Shown one piece after another: positions 53,303-63,370 of a stretch of DNA of 64,000 bases. The stretch is taken from contig NC_088912.1 in NCBI RefSeq assembly GCF_963576675.1, positions 96,749,895 through 96,813,894 of the forward strand, written 5' to 3'. Within the stretch, counting starts at the first letter, position 1. Each line of letters begins with the position of its first letter. This DNA comes from Euphorbia lathyris (Eukaryota; Streptophyta; Magnoliopsida; Malpighiales; Euphorbiaceae). The notes beneath the pieces were generated by a model, which was not told where the DNA came from, searched no databases, and worked only from the letters and a program-made list of their open reading frames with translations. The translations under genes were made by a program, and so were the position numbers.

Positions 53303-56300
53303 CGCCCCCGTAGTCGAAAGGTTCGGAGGGCGAACATTGAGACTATTACGAAAATCTTCAAATAGTGTTGACGGAAGGCCTTTGGTGAAGATGTCAGCGA
53401 TTTGATAGCGAGATGACACGTGAAGGACACGGACTTCGCCTTTTGCAACGCGTTCTCGGACAAAGTGAATGTCCATTTCCACATGCTTAGTGCGGTGATG
53501 CTGAACCGGATTGCCCGTGAGGTACACGGCGCTGATATTATCACAATACACTATTGAAGATTTCTGAATCGGACAGCCAAGTTCTAAAAGCAGATTGCGT
53601 ATCCAGCATGTCTCAGATACGACGTTGGCAACGCCGCGATATTCGGCTTCTGCGCTGGATCGGGACAGTGTTGGCTGTCGTTTGGCGGACCAAGAGATTA
53701 AATTGTCCCCGAGGAATACACAGTAGCCTGATGTTGATCGGCGAGTGTCAGGACAGCCTGCCCAATCGGCGTCCGTGTAGGAGATCAATTGACTAGGAGA
53801 AGATGCCAGAAGTGTGAGGCCAAAGTCAAGAGTACCCTGAACATACCTGAGAATGCGTTTAAGAGAAGCCATGTGTGTAGTTTTTGGGTTGTGCATGAAT
53901 AAGCATATCTGTTGAACTGCATATGAGATATCAGGTCGGGTGAGAGTGAGATATTGGAGAGCACCAGCCAATCGTCTGAATTCAGTGGGGTCATGATAAT
54001 CAGAGCCAGAATTGATACTGAGCTTTTGTTTGGTGTCAACTGGAGTGGTAGCCGAATTGCACGAGCTGAGCCCGGCTTTTGCAATTATTTCAGAAGCATA
54101 CTTCCGCTGAGACAGAAATAAGGAGCCAGGAGAGTGAGTTACTGATATGCCTAAAAAATAGTGTAGAGGACCCAAATCTTTCATTGCAAATTCGGAGCTC
54201 AATTTGGACATTACTGAAGCCTGAAGTGTGTCAGATGAAGTGATTAGCACAATATCATCAACATATAGAAGGATGTATGCCGTGTCAGAGCCTTGTCTGT
54301 AGATAAATAAGGAGCTGTCAGATATGCTGTTGGAGAAGCCGATTCGTATGACAAAGTTAGCAAACCGCTGATACCAGGCCCGAGGTGCCTGCTTCAGGCC
54401 GTATAGTGATTTCTGTAGCAGACAGACATTATCAGGATACCTGGAATCCCGGAACCCCAGTTGTTGATGCATGTAAACTGTTTCAGTAAGATCCCCATGG
54501 AGAAAGGCATTTTTGACGTCTAATTGCCGAATTTTCCAATTTTTAGACAGTGCTATGCTGAGGACAGCACGAATAGTGGCCGGTTTAACCACAGGGCTAA
54601 ATGTTTCACCACAATCAACTCCTGCCAACTGTCCGGAACCATTCCCAACCAATCTTGCTTTATATCTTTCAAAGGAGCCATCTGACTTTGTTTTGTGCCT
54701 GAAAATCCACCAACTACGAATAATATTAGCACATTTTGGACGGGGTACGAGTACCCATGTCTTATTTGCAATAAGAGCCTCAAATTCATCAGTCATGGCT
54801 TGTAGCCAGTTTGGATCAGTTAATGCAAGAGAAGGTGTTTTTGGAAGCGGAGATATGGTAGGTTTGGTTAATGTGGATAGATTTAGCATTCGACGAGGTT
54901 TATGGATGCCATGTTGAGCTCTCGTGGTCATTTTGTGATTGTTAACAATTTGTAATTGAGGAGACGAGGCAGAAGGTGCTGTATCAGCAGAAGTTTGAGA
55001 TGTATTGGAGGGGGAAATGGGGGCTGAAATCGACTCGGAGGATTGCGTGTGCGCGATGTGCACAGACGAGGAGACGGACGGACTGGGATTAGATGACGAT
55101 ACAGGAGACAACTCGAACGAAGGGTGTGTACTTGACGGGACGACAGATGACACCGACGAACTGACGTGACCAGATGTCGGGTTAGACGACACGGACGACT
55201 CGGTTGGACATGAGGGAGTGACGGGTGATGCAGATGACGGGACAGACGCAACAGAAGTGGGTGACGCGGATGAAGGTGCAGAATCAGCGAAATTAGGAGT
55301 CGTGTGAGTGCGAAACGGGACAGCGGGTAGGAAATCGCTGTTCGATTCGACAGAAGTTGGCGGGGGAGATGTGCGATGTGGAGATGCTGTTGAGAACGGA
55401 AGAATTGATTCATCAAAAATTACATGACGTGATATGATTATCTTATTTCTAGATATGTCCAGACACTTGTATCCTCTATGATTAGAAGGATAACCTAAGA
55501 AAACACATGGAAAGGAACGAGACTCAAGCTTATTTCGTGTTTGGGATGGAATTAGAGGGTAGCACAGGCATCCAAAGATGCGCAAGTGGGAATAGGTGGG
55601 TTCCTGTTTGTACAGAATCTTGGTGGGTGATTGATATCCTAGAACTTTGTGAGGATATATATTTAGAAGATATGTTGCTAATTCTAGAGCATGTTGCCAG
55701 AACTTAAGCGGAATGGAAGCATGATGCATTACTGTTCTAATCAGATTATTAATGGTGCGAATGGTACGTTCTGATTTCCCATTTTGAGGTGAGGTATACG
55801 GGCAAGAGAACCAAAATTGCATTCCGTTTGTTTGACAGAATTGTTTAAAGGAATTGTTATTGAATTCACCCCCATTGTCACACTGAAAAACCTTAATTTC
55901 TCTTTCAAATTGAGTTCGAACATACGACCGAAATATAAGAAAAGCGGAATAGACTTGAGATTTGTGAGCTAACGGAAAGGTCCAAAGAAAATTGGTGTGC
56001 GAATCTAAAAACAGTACATAAAAACGATGGCCACCCGAGCTAAGAACGGGTGAAGTCCAAATATCACTATGAATTAAATCGAAAGGCATACAAGCAAAAT
56101 TGTTGGAGGACTGAAAAGGTAATTTTACTTGTTTTCCATTAATGCATGAAGAACAAACAGAAGAATCCTTAACTTTATTACAAGAAATCAACTTTTTATT
56201 GAGCAGGGCGTTCAAAACAGGAAGCCCTGGATGTCCTAATCTATTATGCCAAACGGCGGAAGACAAAGCAGTGAAGACAGAATGAGATGACGCTGAATTG

Positions 56301-57721
56301 TGGGTGCTAGAGGTGACTAGATATAGGGCGCCGGAACTCTTACATCTCATGATAGTAGTACCCGTCCGTAAATCCTTCACAGAAAAACCCAAAGGATCAA
56401 ATTCAACAGACACTTGGTTATCTTTAGTAAATTGACGGACAGATATGAGATTTTTGATAAGATGAGGTGCATGCAGAACATTGGTTAATTTTAAATAGTG
56501 AGGATTAGCATGTAAATAGGCATTACCAGATCCACAAACAGGCATACAATGACCATTACCAACAATAATATTTTCATTGAGGTTCGAATTGAAATAAGAG
56601 GTGAGTGTACCTTTGTCAGCTGTCATGTGCGAGGTAGCTCCTGAGTCCATGTGCCATTGATCAGAAGGTGGAACAAGTGTCATGGTGTGCATAGCTTCTG
56701 TAATATCAGTAGGCACATATGATGGGGATTCCATATGAAGGTGTGCTTGCGGCATTGGAGGACGAGGCCCTAAGATTCCAGATTGGGACGGCTGTCTGCC
56801 TGAATTAGGGTAAGGACATGGAGGAGTAGCCCATTGTTGTTGTGGTGCCCATGGGTATGTATATCCCCAAGGAGGAATGGCAGCAGGACGATAATGGGGT
56901 GGCGGAGCCAATCGGTTGTGGTGTCGACCGCCCCTGCCGCGATTATAACGGCCACCGTGTCTGCCCCCGCGGTAAGACGATGAGCCGCGATAATGCGCAG
57001 GTCGTGGAGTGTTATGCGACGGCGCACCTGTAGCTTCGGCGGATGACACATTCAATGCAATTGGTTCAGATTGAGGAGGGGTCTTGCGGGCACGAGCTGT
57101 TTCTTCCAGAATCAGCATGGATCGGGCTCTCTGAAAAGATGGAAGAGGATCCCCATGTCTAATTTGAGTTCCAATGGTATCATAAGCCTCAGTCAGACCG
57201 GATATAAGTTGTAGCACCATCTGATCGTTAGTAACCGGACAATCCACATTTGTCAGTTGATCAGACAAAGATTTGAGATGCTGACAGTAGGCTGAGATAT
57301 CAGAGTAGTCATTGAGTTTGGTTTTGGAGAATTCTTGTTGGAGAAATAGAGCTCGGGAATTATTGTTGTCTGAGAAGGTTTCCTCTAAACAACTCCAGGC
57401 CCTGGCGGCTGTGGAATCGGTTTCAATAATGGTGTGGAGAAGGTCGAGGGAGATGGTACTATAAATCCATTGAAGAACAACGACATCAATGCGAGCCCAG
57501 AGCTTAGGATTGGATTCTTTAAGATCATTGGCAGAAGGGTTGGTGGGTGATGGAGGAAATATATGGTCCAGGACCTCGAATGCGGTGGCATGGAGCTTGA
57601 ACAGAGCAGCCCAAGTGGGGTAATGGCCTTTTTCTATGTCGAGAGTAATTTTGATAAAGGTAGAAATATTGGAGACGGTGAGGGACGGATGGTGATTTGG
57701 ATTTGTGTTTGTGTTGTCCAT
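53297..57721 (-). CDS. copia Gag-Pol polyprotein, intact
   Basis: The 1474-aa polyprotein starts at the ATG at 57721, the first after about 230 bp of leader. Gag occupies about residues 1-230 and is followed by an Arg/Gly-rich stretch (GGRHGGRYNRGRGGRHHNR) in place of a clear CCHC zinc knuckle. The protease site DSGATSHM is at about 357, GAG-pre-integrase (WHNRLGHPGL) at about 490, and the integrase core has SDIWTSP, DNGGEF (about 615) and NGKSERTIR. A Ser/Pro-rich linker follows (about 780-930). RT (about 1000-1240) has the catalytic YVDDIV at about 1150, and RNase H has YTDADWAG (about 1315), SSAEAEYR and a C-terminal TKGLP. All catalytic motifs are present. I favour an Ale/Retrofit-type lineage, with low certainty. 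Confidence 0.95.
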   Translation of the reverse strand: MDNTNTNPNHHPSLTVSNISTFIKITLDIEKGHYPTWAALFKLHATAFEVLDHIFPPSPTNPSANDLKESNPKLWARIDVVVLQWIYSTISLDLLHTIIETDSTAARAWSCLEETFSDNNNSRALFLQQEFSKTKLNDYSDISAYCQHLKSLSDQLTNVDCPVTNDQMVLQLISGLTEAYDTIGTQIRHGDPLPSFQRARSMLILEETARARKTPPQSEPIALNVSSAEATGAPSHNTPRPAHYRGSSSYRGGRHGGRYNRGRGGRHHNRLAPPPHYRPAAIPPWGYTYPWAPQQQWATPPCPYPNSGRQPSQSGILGPRPPMPQAHLHMESPSYVPTDITEAMHTMTLVPPSDQWHMDSGATSHMTADKGTLTSYFNSNLNENIIVGNGHCMPVCGSGNAYLHANPHYLKLTNVLHAPHLIKNLISVRQFTKDNQVSVEFDPLGFSVKDLRTGTTIMRCKSSGALYLVTSSTHNSASSHSVFTALSSAVWHNRLGHPGLPVLNALLNKKLISCNKVKDSSVCSSCINGKQVKLPFQSSNNFACMPFDLIHSDIWTSPVLSSGGHRFYVLFLDSHTNFLWTFPLAHKSQVYSAFLIFRSYVRTQFEREIKVFQCDNGGEFNNNSFKQFCQTNGMQFWFSCPYTSPQNGKSERTIRTINNLIRTVMHHASIPLKFWQHALELATYLLNIYPHKVLGYQSPTKILYKQEPTYSHLRIFGCLCYPLIPSQTRNKLESRSFPCVFLGYPSNHRGYKCLDISRNKIIISRHVIFDESILPFSTASPHRTSPPPTSVESNSDFLPAVPFRTHTTPNFADSAPSSASPTSVASVPSSASPVTPSCPTESSVSSNPTSGHVSSSVSSVVPSSTHPSFELSPVSSSNPSPSVSSSVHIAHTQSSESISAPISPSNTSQTSADTAPSASSPQLQIVNNHKMTTRAQHGIHKPRRMLNLSTLTKPTISPLPKTPSLALTDPNWLQAMTDEFEALIANKTWVLVPRPKCANIIRSWWIFRHKTKSDGSFERYKARLVGNGSGQLAGVDCGETFSPVVKPATIRAVLSIALSKNWKIRQLDVKNAFLHGDLTETVYMHQQLGFRDSRYPDNVCLLQKSLYGLKQAPRAWYQRFANFVIRIGFSNSISDSSLFIYRQGSDTAYILLYVDDIVLITSSDTLQASVMSKLSSEFAMKDLGPLHYFLGISVTHSPGSLFLSQRKYASEIIAKAGLSSCNSATTPVDTKQKLSINSGSDYHDPTEFRRLAGALQYLTLTRPDISYAVQQICLFMHNPKTTHMASLKRILRYVQGTLDFGLTLLASSPSQLISYTDADWAGCPDTRRSTSGYCVFLGDNLISWSAKRQPTLSRSSAEAEYRGVANVVSETCWIRNLLLELGCPIQKSSIVYCDNISAVYLTGNPVQHHRTKHVEMDIHFVRERVAKGEVRVLHVSSRYQIADIFTKGLPSTLFEDFRNSLNVRPPNLSTTGAY

Positions 57722-57862
57722 TGTCGAGTTTGATTTAGGGGGGTGCTGGTTGAGGAGTTTACGGTGTTGGTGCTCATTATTGTCGACGGGAAAGGAAAGA
57801 GAAGGGATTGCGATTCTGTTCTGAACCGATAAGTAGAAGGTGATCGGAAAAAATGGAGAGGC

Positions 57863-57918
57863 TAACGGCGGCGGCGGCCGTGAGATTGGAGGTGATGTCG
57901 CGGCGGCGGCGGCGGGGA
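57863..57918. repeat. GGC microsatellite in the copia leader
   Basis: Runs of CGG/GGC near 57870-57885 and 57899-57915 between the primer binding site and the start codon. Confidence 0.7.
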
Positions 57919-57951
57919 AGGAGAAAGATATTTGTGGATTAGGGTTAGGGT

Positions 57952-57962
57952 CTCTGATACCA
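57952..57962 (-). promoter_or_regulatory. Primer binding site, initiator Met tRNA type
   Basis: TGGTATCAGAG on the minus strand directly touches the 5' LTR. Confidence 0.9.
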
Positions 57963-58126
57963 TGTGAGATTGTAATTCTCAGTGAGTTGTTATTGATATG
58001 AAATATCGTATTTATACAGAATACAGTTCACTCTGTAGTGAACAACTATAGTCAACAACTGAGCCTATATTCTAGGCTAGGGATAAATAACAGAATTGAT
58101 ACAGATAAATAATACATATTCTAATA
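57963..58126 (-). repeat. 5' LTR of the young copia element
   Basis: Same sequence as the 3' LTR. Promoter TATA box on the minus strand at 58009-58016. Confidence 0.9.
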
Positions 58127-58131
58127 TACAA

Positions 58132-58300
58132 GAGGTGCAGTTGTACAATTTATGTCAACCAAGGGTCTAGTTAAACTCGGTTCAGGCATAACTACTCTAT
58201 TCACGTGTTCAGAAAGGCATTTCTTGGAAACAAGTATGTTGAAGCTCCTCATTTCAACAAGTTGGAGCAGTCTTATACATTAACATCTGATGCATTGATA
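58132..58300 (+). pseudogene. mTERF relic, right side of the copia insertion
   Basis: AAGAGGTGCAGTTGTACAAT with TGTCAACCAAGGGTCTAGTT corresponds to RGAVVQFMSTKGLVKL, followed by CSERHFLETS-like and APHFNKLEQ sequence. The left side of the same relic is at 53110-53138. Confidence 0.75.
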
Positions 58301-58393
58301 TTGATATATTTATATGTAATTTGGTAATTAGGGACTTGAATTTGCTAATTCAGGTTATTTTATATATTTTAATTGAGTTAAATTCGAAAAATC

Positions 58394-58582
58394 ATGGACT
58401 TTGTTAATGAGTTGAGGATTGAATTTGGTATATCAGTGACAGATTTTTACCTCAACAAATTGGGTTACAATTCTTCGGCTGTTGTCAATTACCGTGCACT
58501 ACTTGGTTATAGCATAGCCTGGCGAAGAAGAAGCTCATTTGAAGAGGTGCAATTGTCCAATTTCTTTAGTTTGGTGCTTGAT
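58394..58582 (+). pseudogene. mTERF relic
   Basis: DFYLNKLGYNSSAVVNYRAL followed by LGYSIAW corresponds to DFYVNKLGLESSVIVNCPTL and LGYSLKK. The start MDFVNELRIEFGIS is the flank seen at other relics. The rest is frameshifted. Confidence 0.75.
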
Positions 58583-59672
58583 TGATTAAAGATACAAATT
58601 TGGTTTGCCTGGAATGTAATAATTATGTAGTATGGATTTAGCATATAAAACTGTTTGTTGGAATGTCTTAGTAAAATGGGTTATCTCATAAACATTACTG
58701 AATTTCACATTTTTTTAACAAAATCATTGGAATAACTCGATACATAACACATTTGCTTACTAACTAAACAAATGTTGAACATGCTTCACTTTTATGGTAA
58801 ATGGTAATATAATAGATACATGACAATCACCTAATATAAATCGTGAGATGTTTTTTTTACACATGGTACTAAGTTGGAAATAGTCAATTGTATTTTGTAT
58901 CATGTTAATATTTCGGTGATTTTTTATTCGCACTGATTGAAATGATCCTATTGAAATCAAATACGAAGTTCAGTGATTTTATTGGAAAAAAAGGTTGAAT
59001 TAGGGTTATAAAGTACATCCAAACTTCTACTACGGTTGGTACAAATTACCCAATTGCATTTAGGCTCAGATGGAATTACAGACTTCATTTTACTTCCTTT
59101 CTCATGTTTCATTTTAGGCATTATACCCATTTGGCTCTCCAGACTAAAGCTTCAAAGTCAATTAGGACCCTAAATTATTAAAATCATCAACCATATCTTT
59201 TAACTAAGCAAAAATTATCAATTGAGTCCCATCATATCCTAAAATATGACTATTGTAAAAATCTCTATGTTGGTTCAAAATGAGTTTAGTAAAGAGAGTT
59301 TGAAACCGTTCAACGAATGATTTTCAATGAGGTCTCAATTAATGGTTTTTGTTTAGAATTGAGACTCAATTGATGATTTTTGTTTAAAATGAGAACTCAA
59401 TTGATTATTCTTTTCTCTTGTTTCCGGTTAAAAGGTTACCTCTAGAAACATTATGTTGAGTGACCTAATTCACCATTAAGCCTTAATTTGAGGGGTGAAA
59501 TGAGTATTATAATAAAAATGAGTATTATGCCTTCATTTTATGTAAAACATATTTAATTATAAAACACCATAAGTAAAAGGGTAATTATAATAAAAATTGT
59601 TTTTTTACCACATAGATTTACTGTTGCCAATGTCTTTTACTGCCAGTCAGTCGTAGTTGTGGGAATCCCAGC
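58583..59672. other. Non-coding DNA upstream of mTERF gene 2
   Basis: No gene supported. From about 59590 it becomes similar to the 5' region of mTERF gene 1. Confidence 0.45.
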
Positions 59673-59710
59673 AAAGGACATAGTTTTATTCTCTTCTCTC
59701 TATAGGGTTT
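59673..59710 (+). promoter_or_regulatory. Core promoter of the second intact mTERF gene
   Basis: AAAGGACATAGTTT (59673-59686), one base different from the motif of gene 1, is followed by a CTCTATAGGGTTTTGC stretch. The CTATAGGG is the likely TATA element. The start codon lies about 145 bp downstream. Confidence 0.6.
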
Positions 59711-59844
59711 TGCTTTTCTTCTTCGTTACTTCCTGTTCTGAACTGAACTTCATCGGCTGGATATGGAATTGCATCGCTAGTAGCTTCTCTCGACTCTCAA
59801 AAAAGGTGAGCTTTCTCAGTTTCACATCTCGACTTTCAGTTATC

Positions 59845-61011
59845 ATGTTTCATTCTATCTGCAAAACGCTTCTTCATTCTAGAAATCGCTATACTGTCAC
59901 TGCTCATGACCCATCAATGGTGGTTCCATCAATACTCAGATACTTTTCCATTGATGCTGATAATCGACACTCTTTTACTCTTTCTTACCTCACTGAAACA
60001 TGTGGCCTATCTCCTAAATCTGCTCTTTCAGCTTCTAAAATTGTCCAATTTAAATCCTCGGAGCAGCCTGATTCTGTCCTATCCTCCTTCCAAAAGTTTG
60101 GATTCTCCAAAATCCATATCTCTGAAATGATCAGAAAGTTCCCAAAAATGCTATGTTGCCATCCAGAGAAGACCATTTTCCCCAAACTCGAGTTCCTCCT
60201 CTCTAGAGGAGCTTCAACCCCTGAACTTGTAAAAATCTTCACTGCCAACCCCTGGATCTTGGCAAGCAGCTTAGAAAATCAATTGGTTCATACTCTTGAT
60301 ATTTTAATTGAGTTGTTCAAATCGGAAGACAAAGCCATTGAAGCGATGAAACAAAATCCTAGGGTTCTATGTACTAGACCTGAAGCACGTCTGCTACCTA
60401 ATATCAAAACTTTAAGAGAAAATGGAGTGCCTGAATCATATATATTGTGGCTAATTAGTAAACATTGGCAATGCATTGGAGCAATTCCAGTCAAATTCGA
60501 AAAGATTGTGGAAGAAGTGAAGGAAATGGGATTCAGTCCTTTGAAGTCGCATTTTGTTGAAGCAATCGTGGTACTGATAAGAGTGAGCAAATCAAAGAGA
60601 GATGGCAGGGTTGAGGTTTATAAGAGGTGGGGATGGTCGGATAAAGATATCAATATTACTTTCAAAAAGTTTCCCAAGTGTATGACATACTCGGAGGATA
60701 ATATAAGGGCTACAATGGATTTTTATGTCAACAAACTAGGATTAGAGTCTTCAGTCATTGTGAATTGTCCTACACTACTTGGATATAGCTTGAAGAAGAG
60801 GCTCATTCCAAGAGGTACAGTTCTTCAGTTTCTGTCATCCAAGGGTTTGGTTAAATTAGATTCAAGGATAACTGATATGTTCATATGTTCAGAGTGGCGT
60901 TTCTTGGAAAAATATGTAAAATGTCATGTGGAAGCTCCTCATTTAATTAAGCTGTATGACCATAAGTTAAATCTTTCTGATACAAGAAAACCTGGAAAAC
61001 ATGATGAATGA
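59845..61011 (+). CDS. mTERF-domain protein, intact paralogue 2
   Basis: A 388-aa intronless mTERF protein, the same length as paralogue 1. I count about 48 differences over 388 positions, close to 88% identity. The N-terminus (MFHSICKTLLHSRNRYTVT) again suits a mitochondrial presequence. The repeat-end signatures are FPKML, NPWIL, NPRVL, FPKCM and CPTLLGYSLKKRLIPR. An in-frame ATG at 59659 lies before the promoter block and would add 62 residues not seen elsewhere, so the ATG at 59845, shared with gene 1 and the relics, is taken. Residues from about 180 to 255 are almost unchanged between the paralogues. The RNA or DNA target is unknown. Confidence 0.9.
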   Translation: MFHSICKTLLHSRNRYTVTAHDPSMVVPSILRYFSIDADNRHSFTLSYLTETCGLSPKSALSASKIVQFKSSEQPDSVLSSFQKFGFSKIHISEMIRKFPKMLCCHPEKTIFPKLEFLLSRGASTPELVKIFTANPWILASSLENQLVHTLDILIELFKSEDKAIEAMKQNPRVLCTRPEARLLPNIKTLRENGVPESYILWLISKHWQCIGAIPVKFEKIVEEVKEMGFSPLKSHFVEAIVVLIRVSKSKRDGRVEVYKRWGWSDKDINITFKKFPKCMTYSEDNIRATMDFYVNKLGLESSVIVNCPTLLGYSLKKRLIPRGTVLQFLSSKGLVKLDSRITDMFICSEWRFLEKYVKCHVEAPHLIKLYDHKLNLSDTRKPGKHDE

Positions 61012-61326
61012 CATGGAGATGTTGTAATCAAGCTGTATTTTCTCTCTCTCTCTGTGTGTGTGATCCGCATTACATGTTTCCTTCTGGTTATCCCATGCAC
61101 TTTACAGCCTCTGCCTCTGAAACCTATTTTCATCAATGAATGTTCCTAGTACAAATCTTGGATCACCCTCAACTCAAAAAAACCAAGAAAGATGTTGCAG
61201 CTGAAATGCTAGAATGATAGATTTCTTCTGTTTTGCTTTGTTCATGGTCAGTATGAAAGGCATCTTCTATTGCAGACAATGTGCATAGATATCAAAATGT
61301 TATTGGATTCAAATTCTCCAATGTGA
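61012..61326 (+). other. 3' flank of mTERF gene 2
   Basis: CT-rich run, GT repeat (near 61055) and the shared AACCTATTTTCATCAATGAA and AACCAAGAAAGATGTTGCAG segments, parallel to the flank of gene 1. Non-coding. Confidence 0.6.
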
Positions 61327-61656
61327 TTGAATTGTCATATGTCATTTTCTGTTGCACAAGTTTTTAACTTTGGCTCATTGAATCGTCATGTTCTACTTGG
61401 ACTGAGCTTGAAGAAGAAGCTGATTCTTGGACTAAGCTTGAAGAAGAGGCTGATTCGAAGAGGTTCAGTTATTCAGTATCTGATATCTAAAGGCCTGGTT
61501 AAATTGGATTCAAGAATGACTAAGATGTTGGAGTGTACGGAGAAGTGTTTGTTGGAAAAGTTTGAGAATTGTTTCAAGGAAGAAGCCCCTCATTTAATTA
61601 ATCTGTACAATGAGAAGTTAAATGAGGCAACGAGTGAAGGGAAAATAAAGTCATGA
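61327..61656 (+). pseudogene. mTERF C-terminal fragment with a 30-bp tandem duplication
   Basis: The open frame gives LGLSLKKKLI and LGLSLKKRLI side by side (a 30-bp tandem duplication near 61395-61455), then RRGSVIQYLISKGLVKLD and CTEKCLLEKFENCFKEEAPH, ending at TGA 61654. It covers only the last two mTERF repeats. A related fragment with the same duplication lies at 5815. It may be transcribed but lacks the rest of the protein. Confidence 0.8.
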
Positions 61657-61704
61657 AGATATGGAAATTGGGAGTTGAAGGATTTGTATTTGTGCTTAAT
61701 TCAG

Positions 61705-61812
61705 GATATGTCATTCGAAGGGTCTTTTATTGTGTAAATCGAGGTGGTTCTTTGGAAAAGTATGCTGAATCTCTCATTTGAAAAAGCTGTACAATGAGAA
61801 GTTGGAGATTTC
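61705..61812 (+). pseudogene. mTERF C-terminal relic
   Basis: SKGSFIV, then LEKYAES and LKKLYNEKLE can be read with frame breaks, matching the end of the intact proteins. Confidence 0.6.
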
Positions 61813-63187
61813 TGATGCAATGCGGCAAAGATTGAAGAATTGCATGAAGATGCATTAATATTGATTTGAAGATACGTAATTTGGTACGTAATTACAGACT
61901 TTGATGTGCTTTAAATGATGATAGCAGCTGATTCAAGTTATTAATTTTATTGTAACATTAACAAGTGTTTTGTTTGAGGAGCCATATCTATCAAACAAAG
62001 CAAACAATTTTTTTGTTGAATGCAAGTATGATTGATTATGCACAACTTGTTAATTAGCTTTGGTTCATCTTGTTCATTTCTCTCTGGTTTATATTGTTTG
62101 ATGGGTAAATTACATTAATGCTCCTTGAACTATAACACTATTTGTGGCCCTTGAACTTCATTTCTTGACATAAAAAAATCTCTCAACTTTGCATTATTAT
62201 AATATTGTAGTCCAAGTCTATAAAAATATGTGAAAATTTTAATGGGATGTTGACATGGATAACTATGACCACATCACTAATGTAGTGTAGTTAAACTTGT
62301 CCATGTTGTTATTTCGTTAATTTTTTAACTGATTTTCGTTGATTTGGGCTTTAATATTACAATAAAACAAAACTTATGTCAAGGAATGAAGTTCAAAAAC
62401 CACAAGATTAATAATGTTATAATTTAGGGACCATTGATATATTTTAATAGGTTAATTATCCTTAAGATGAGTACAGCAAAACAACAAAGGGTCACTCGAG
62501 GTAAAACCAAGGGATGAAAAGTCAATTTAATCCTTCAATTTTGGTGATATTATCAATAATCAACTAGAGACTATAAGTAAAATGTGAACAATCAACCAAA
62601 CTTAACAAATCATCCTGATATTGTCAAATTTTACCTCTAGGGACCCGTCGATATGTGAATTTTAATAGGTTAATTATCCCGTTATGTGGAGTGTGGCTTC
62701 TCCATTCAGATATGTCACATCATCAATTGAATTGATGTGGTATCATCTGAGTGGACAGGATCAGTACTGGTCGCGTCTCATTGTAGAAATTTTCTGCTTT
62801 ATCCCCATTATTAACAAACTCTTTGCACTCACATCATCACATGTTGCCTAAACTCATAGATTAATTATCCCATTTGTACACCATTCTCATTGATATATGA
62901 TCAGTTTTGTGTAGAGAGAGTTATAGGTCAGATTGAGTGTTGAAAACCAATTATTTCATAGGAGGAGAGATAGATTTGTAAAGGGTTTTTTTATTGGGAA
63001 AATGTGCATAGATATCAAAATGTGTTTGAATTCAAAATCAGTACAAGTTGTTGTGATAGGTTATTGAGTTTTGGGAGTATGAAAGAATCTGCACAACCTT
63101 TTAACTTTGCTCATTGTATTCATTTCACACGCTCTAGATATTTTGGTATTTGATATTTTTTAATTGAGTGGAATTCAGAAAGTTATG
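61813..63187. other. Non-coding flank shared with 5900-6900
   Basis: Aligns with the flank of gene 1 but lacks the SINE at 6037 and about 150 bp at 6479. The GGGTAAATTAC...GGTTAATTATCC segment (62106-62460) may be a small inverted-repeat element, but its ends are not clean. Confidence 0.5.
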
Positions 63188-63370
63188 GACTTGGATATAG
63201 CTTGAAGAGAGGCTCATTTGAAGAGTTGCAATTACTCAACTTCTGTCTTCAAAGGGTCTGATGAAACTGGATTCAAGGATAACTATTGTGCTCAGATGTA
63301 CAGAGAAGTTTTTCTTGAAAATTTTTATGAAATTGTCATGAGAAAGTTCCTCTTTTAATTAACTTGAAGA
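63188..63370 (+). pseudogene. mTERF relic
   Basis: GYSLKRG, then LLNFCLQRV-like and LDSRITIVLRCTEKFFLKIF can be read with frame breaks, equivalent to LGYSLKKRL, then LDSRITDMFICSERRFLEKY. Confidence 0.65.

Larger units (their letters stand above)
53139..58126 (-). mobile_element. Complete, young Ty1/copia retrotransposon (4988 bp)
   Basis: Two LTRs of 164 bp (53139-53302, 57963-58126) are identical by eye. A perfect 5-bp target duplication TACAA flanks the element (53134-53138, 58127-58131). One uninterrupted polyprotein ORF fills the interior. Identical LTRs and an intact ORF indicate a very recent insertion that may still be active. It interrupts an mTERF relic. Confidence 0.95.

Noticed and set aside
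54513..54917. Plus-strand ORF opposite the copia polyprotein
   Set aside because: Shadow of the RT region; no domain.
59659..59844. N-terminal extension of mTERF gene 2 from an upstream ATG
   Set aside because: The ATG lies before the promoter motif and TATA element, and the extension has no counterpart in gene 1.
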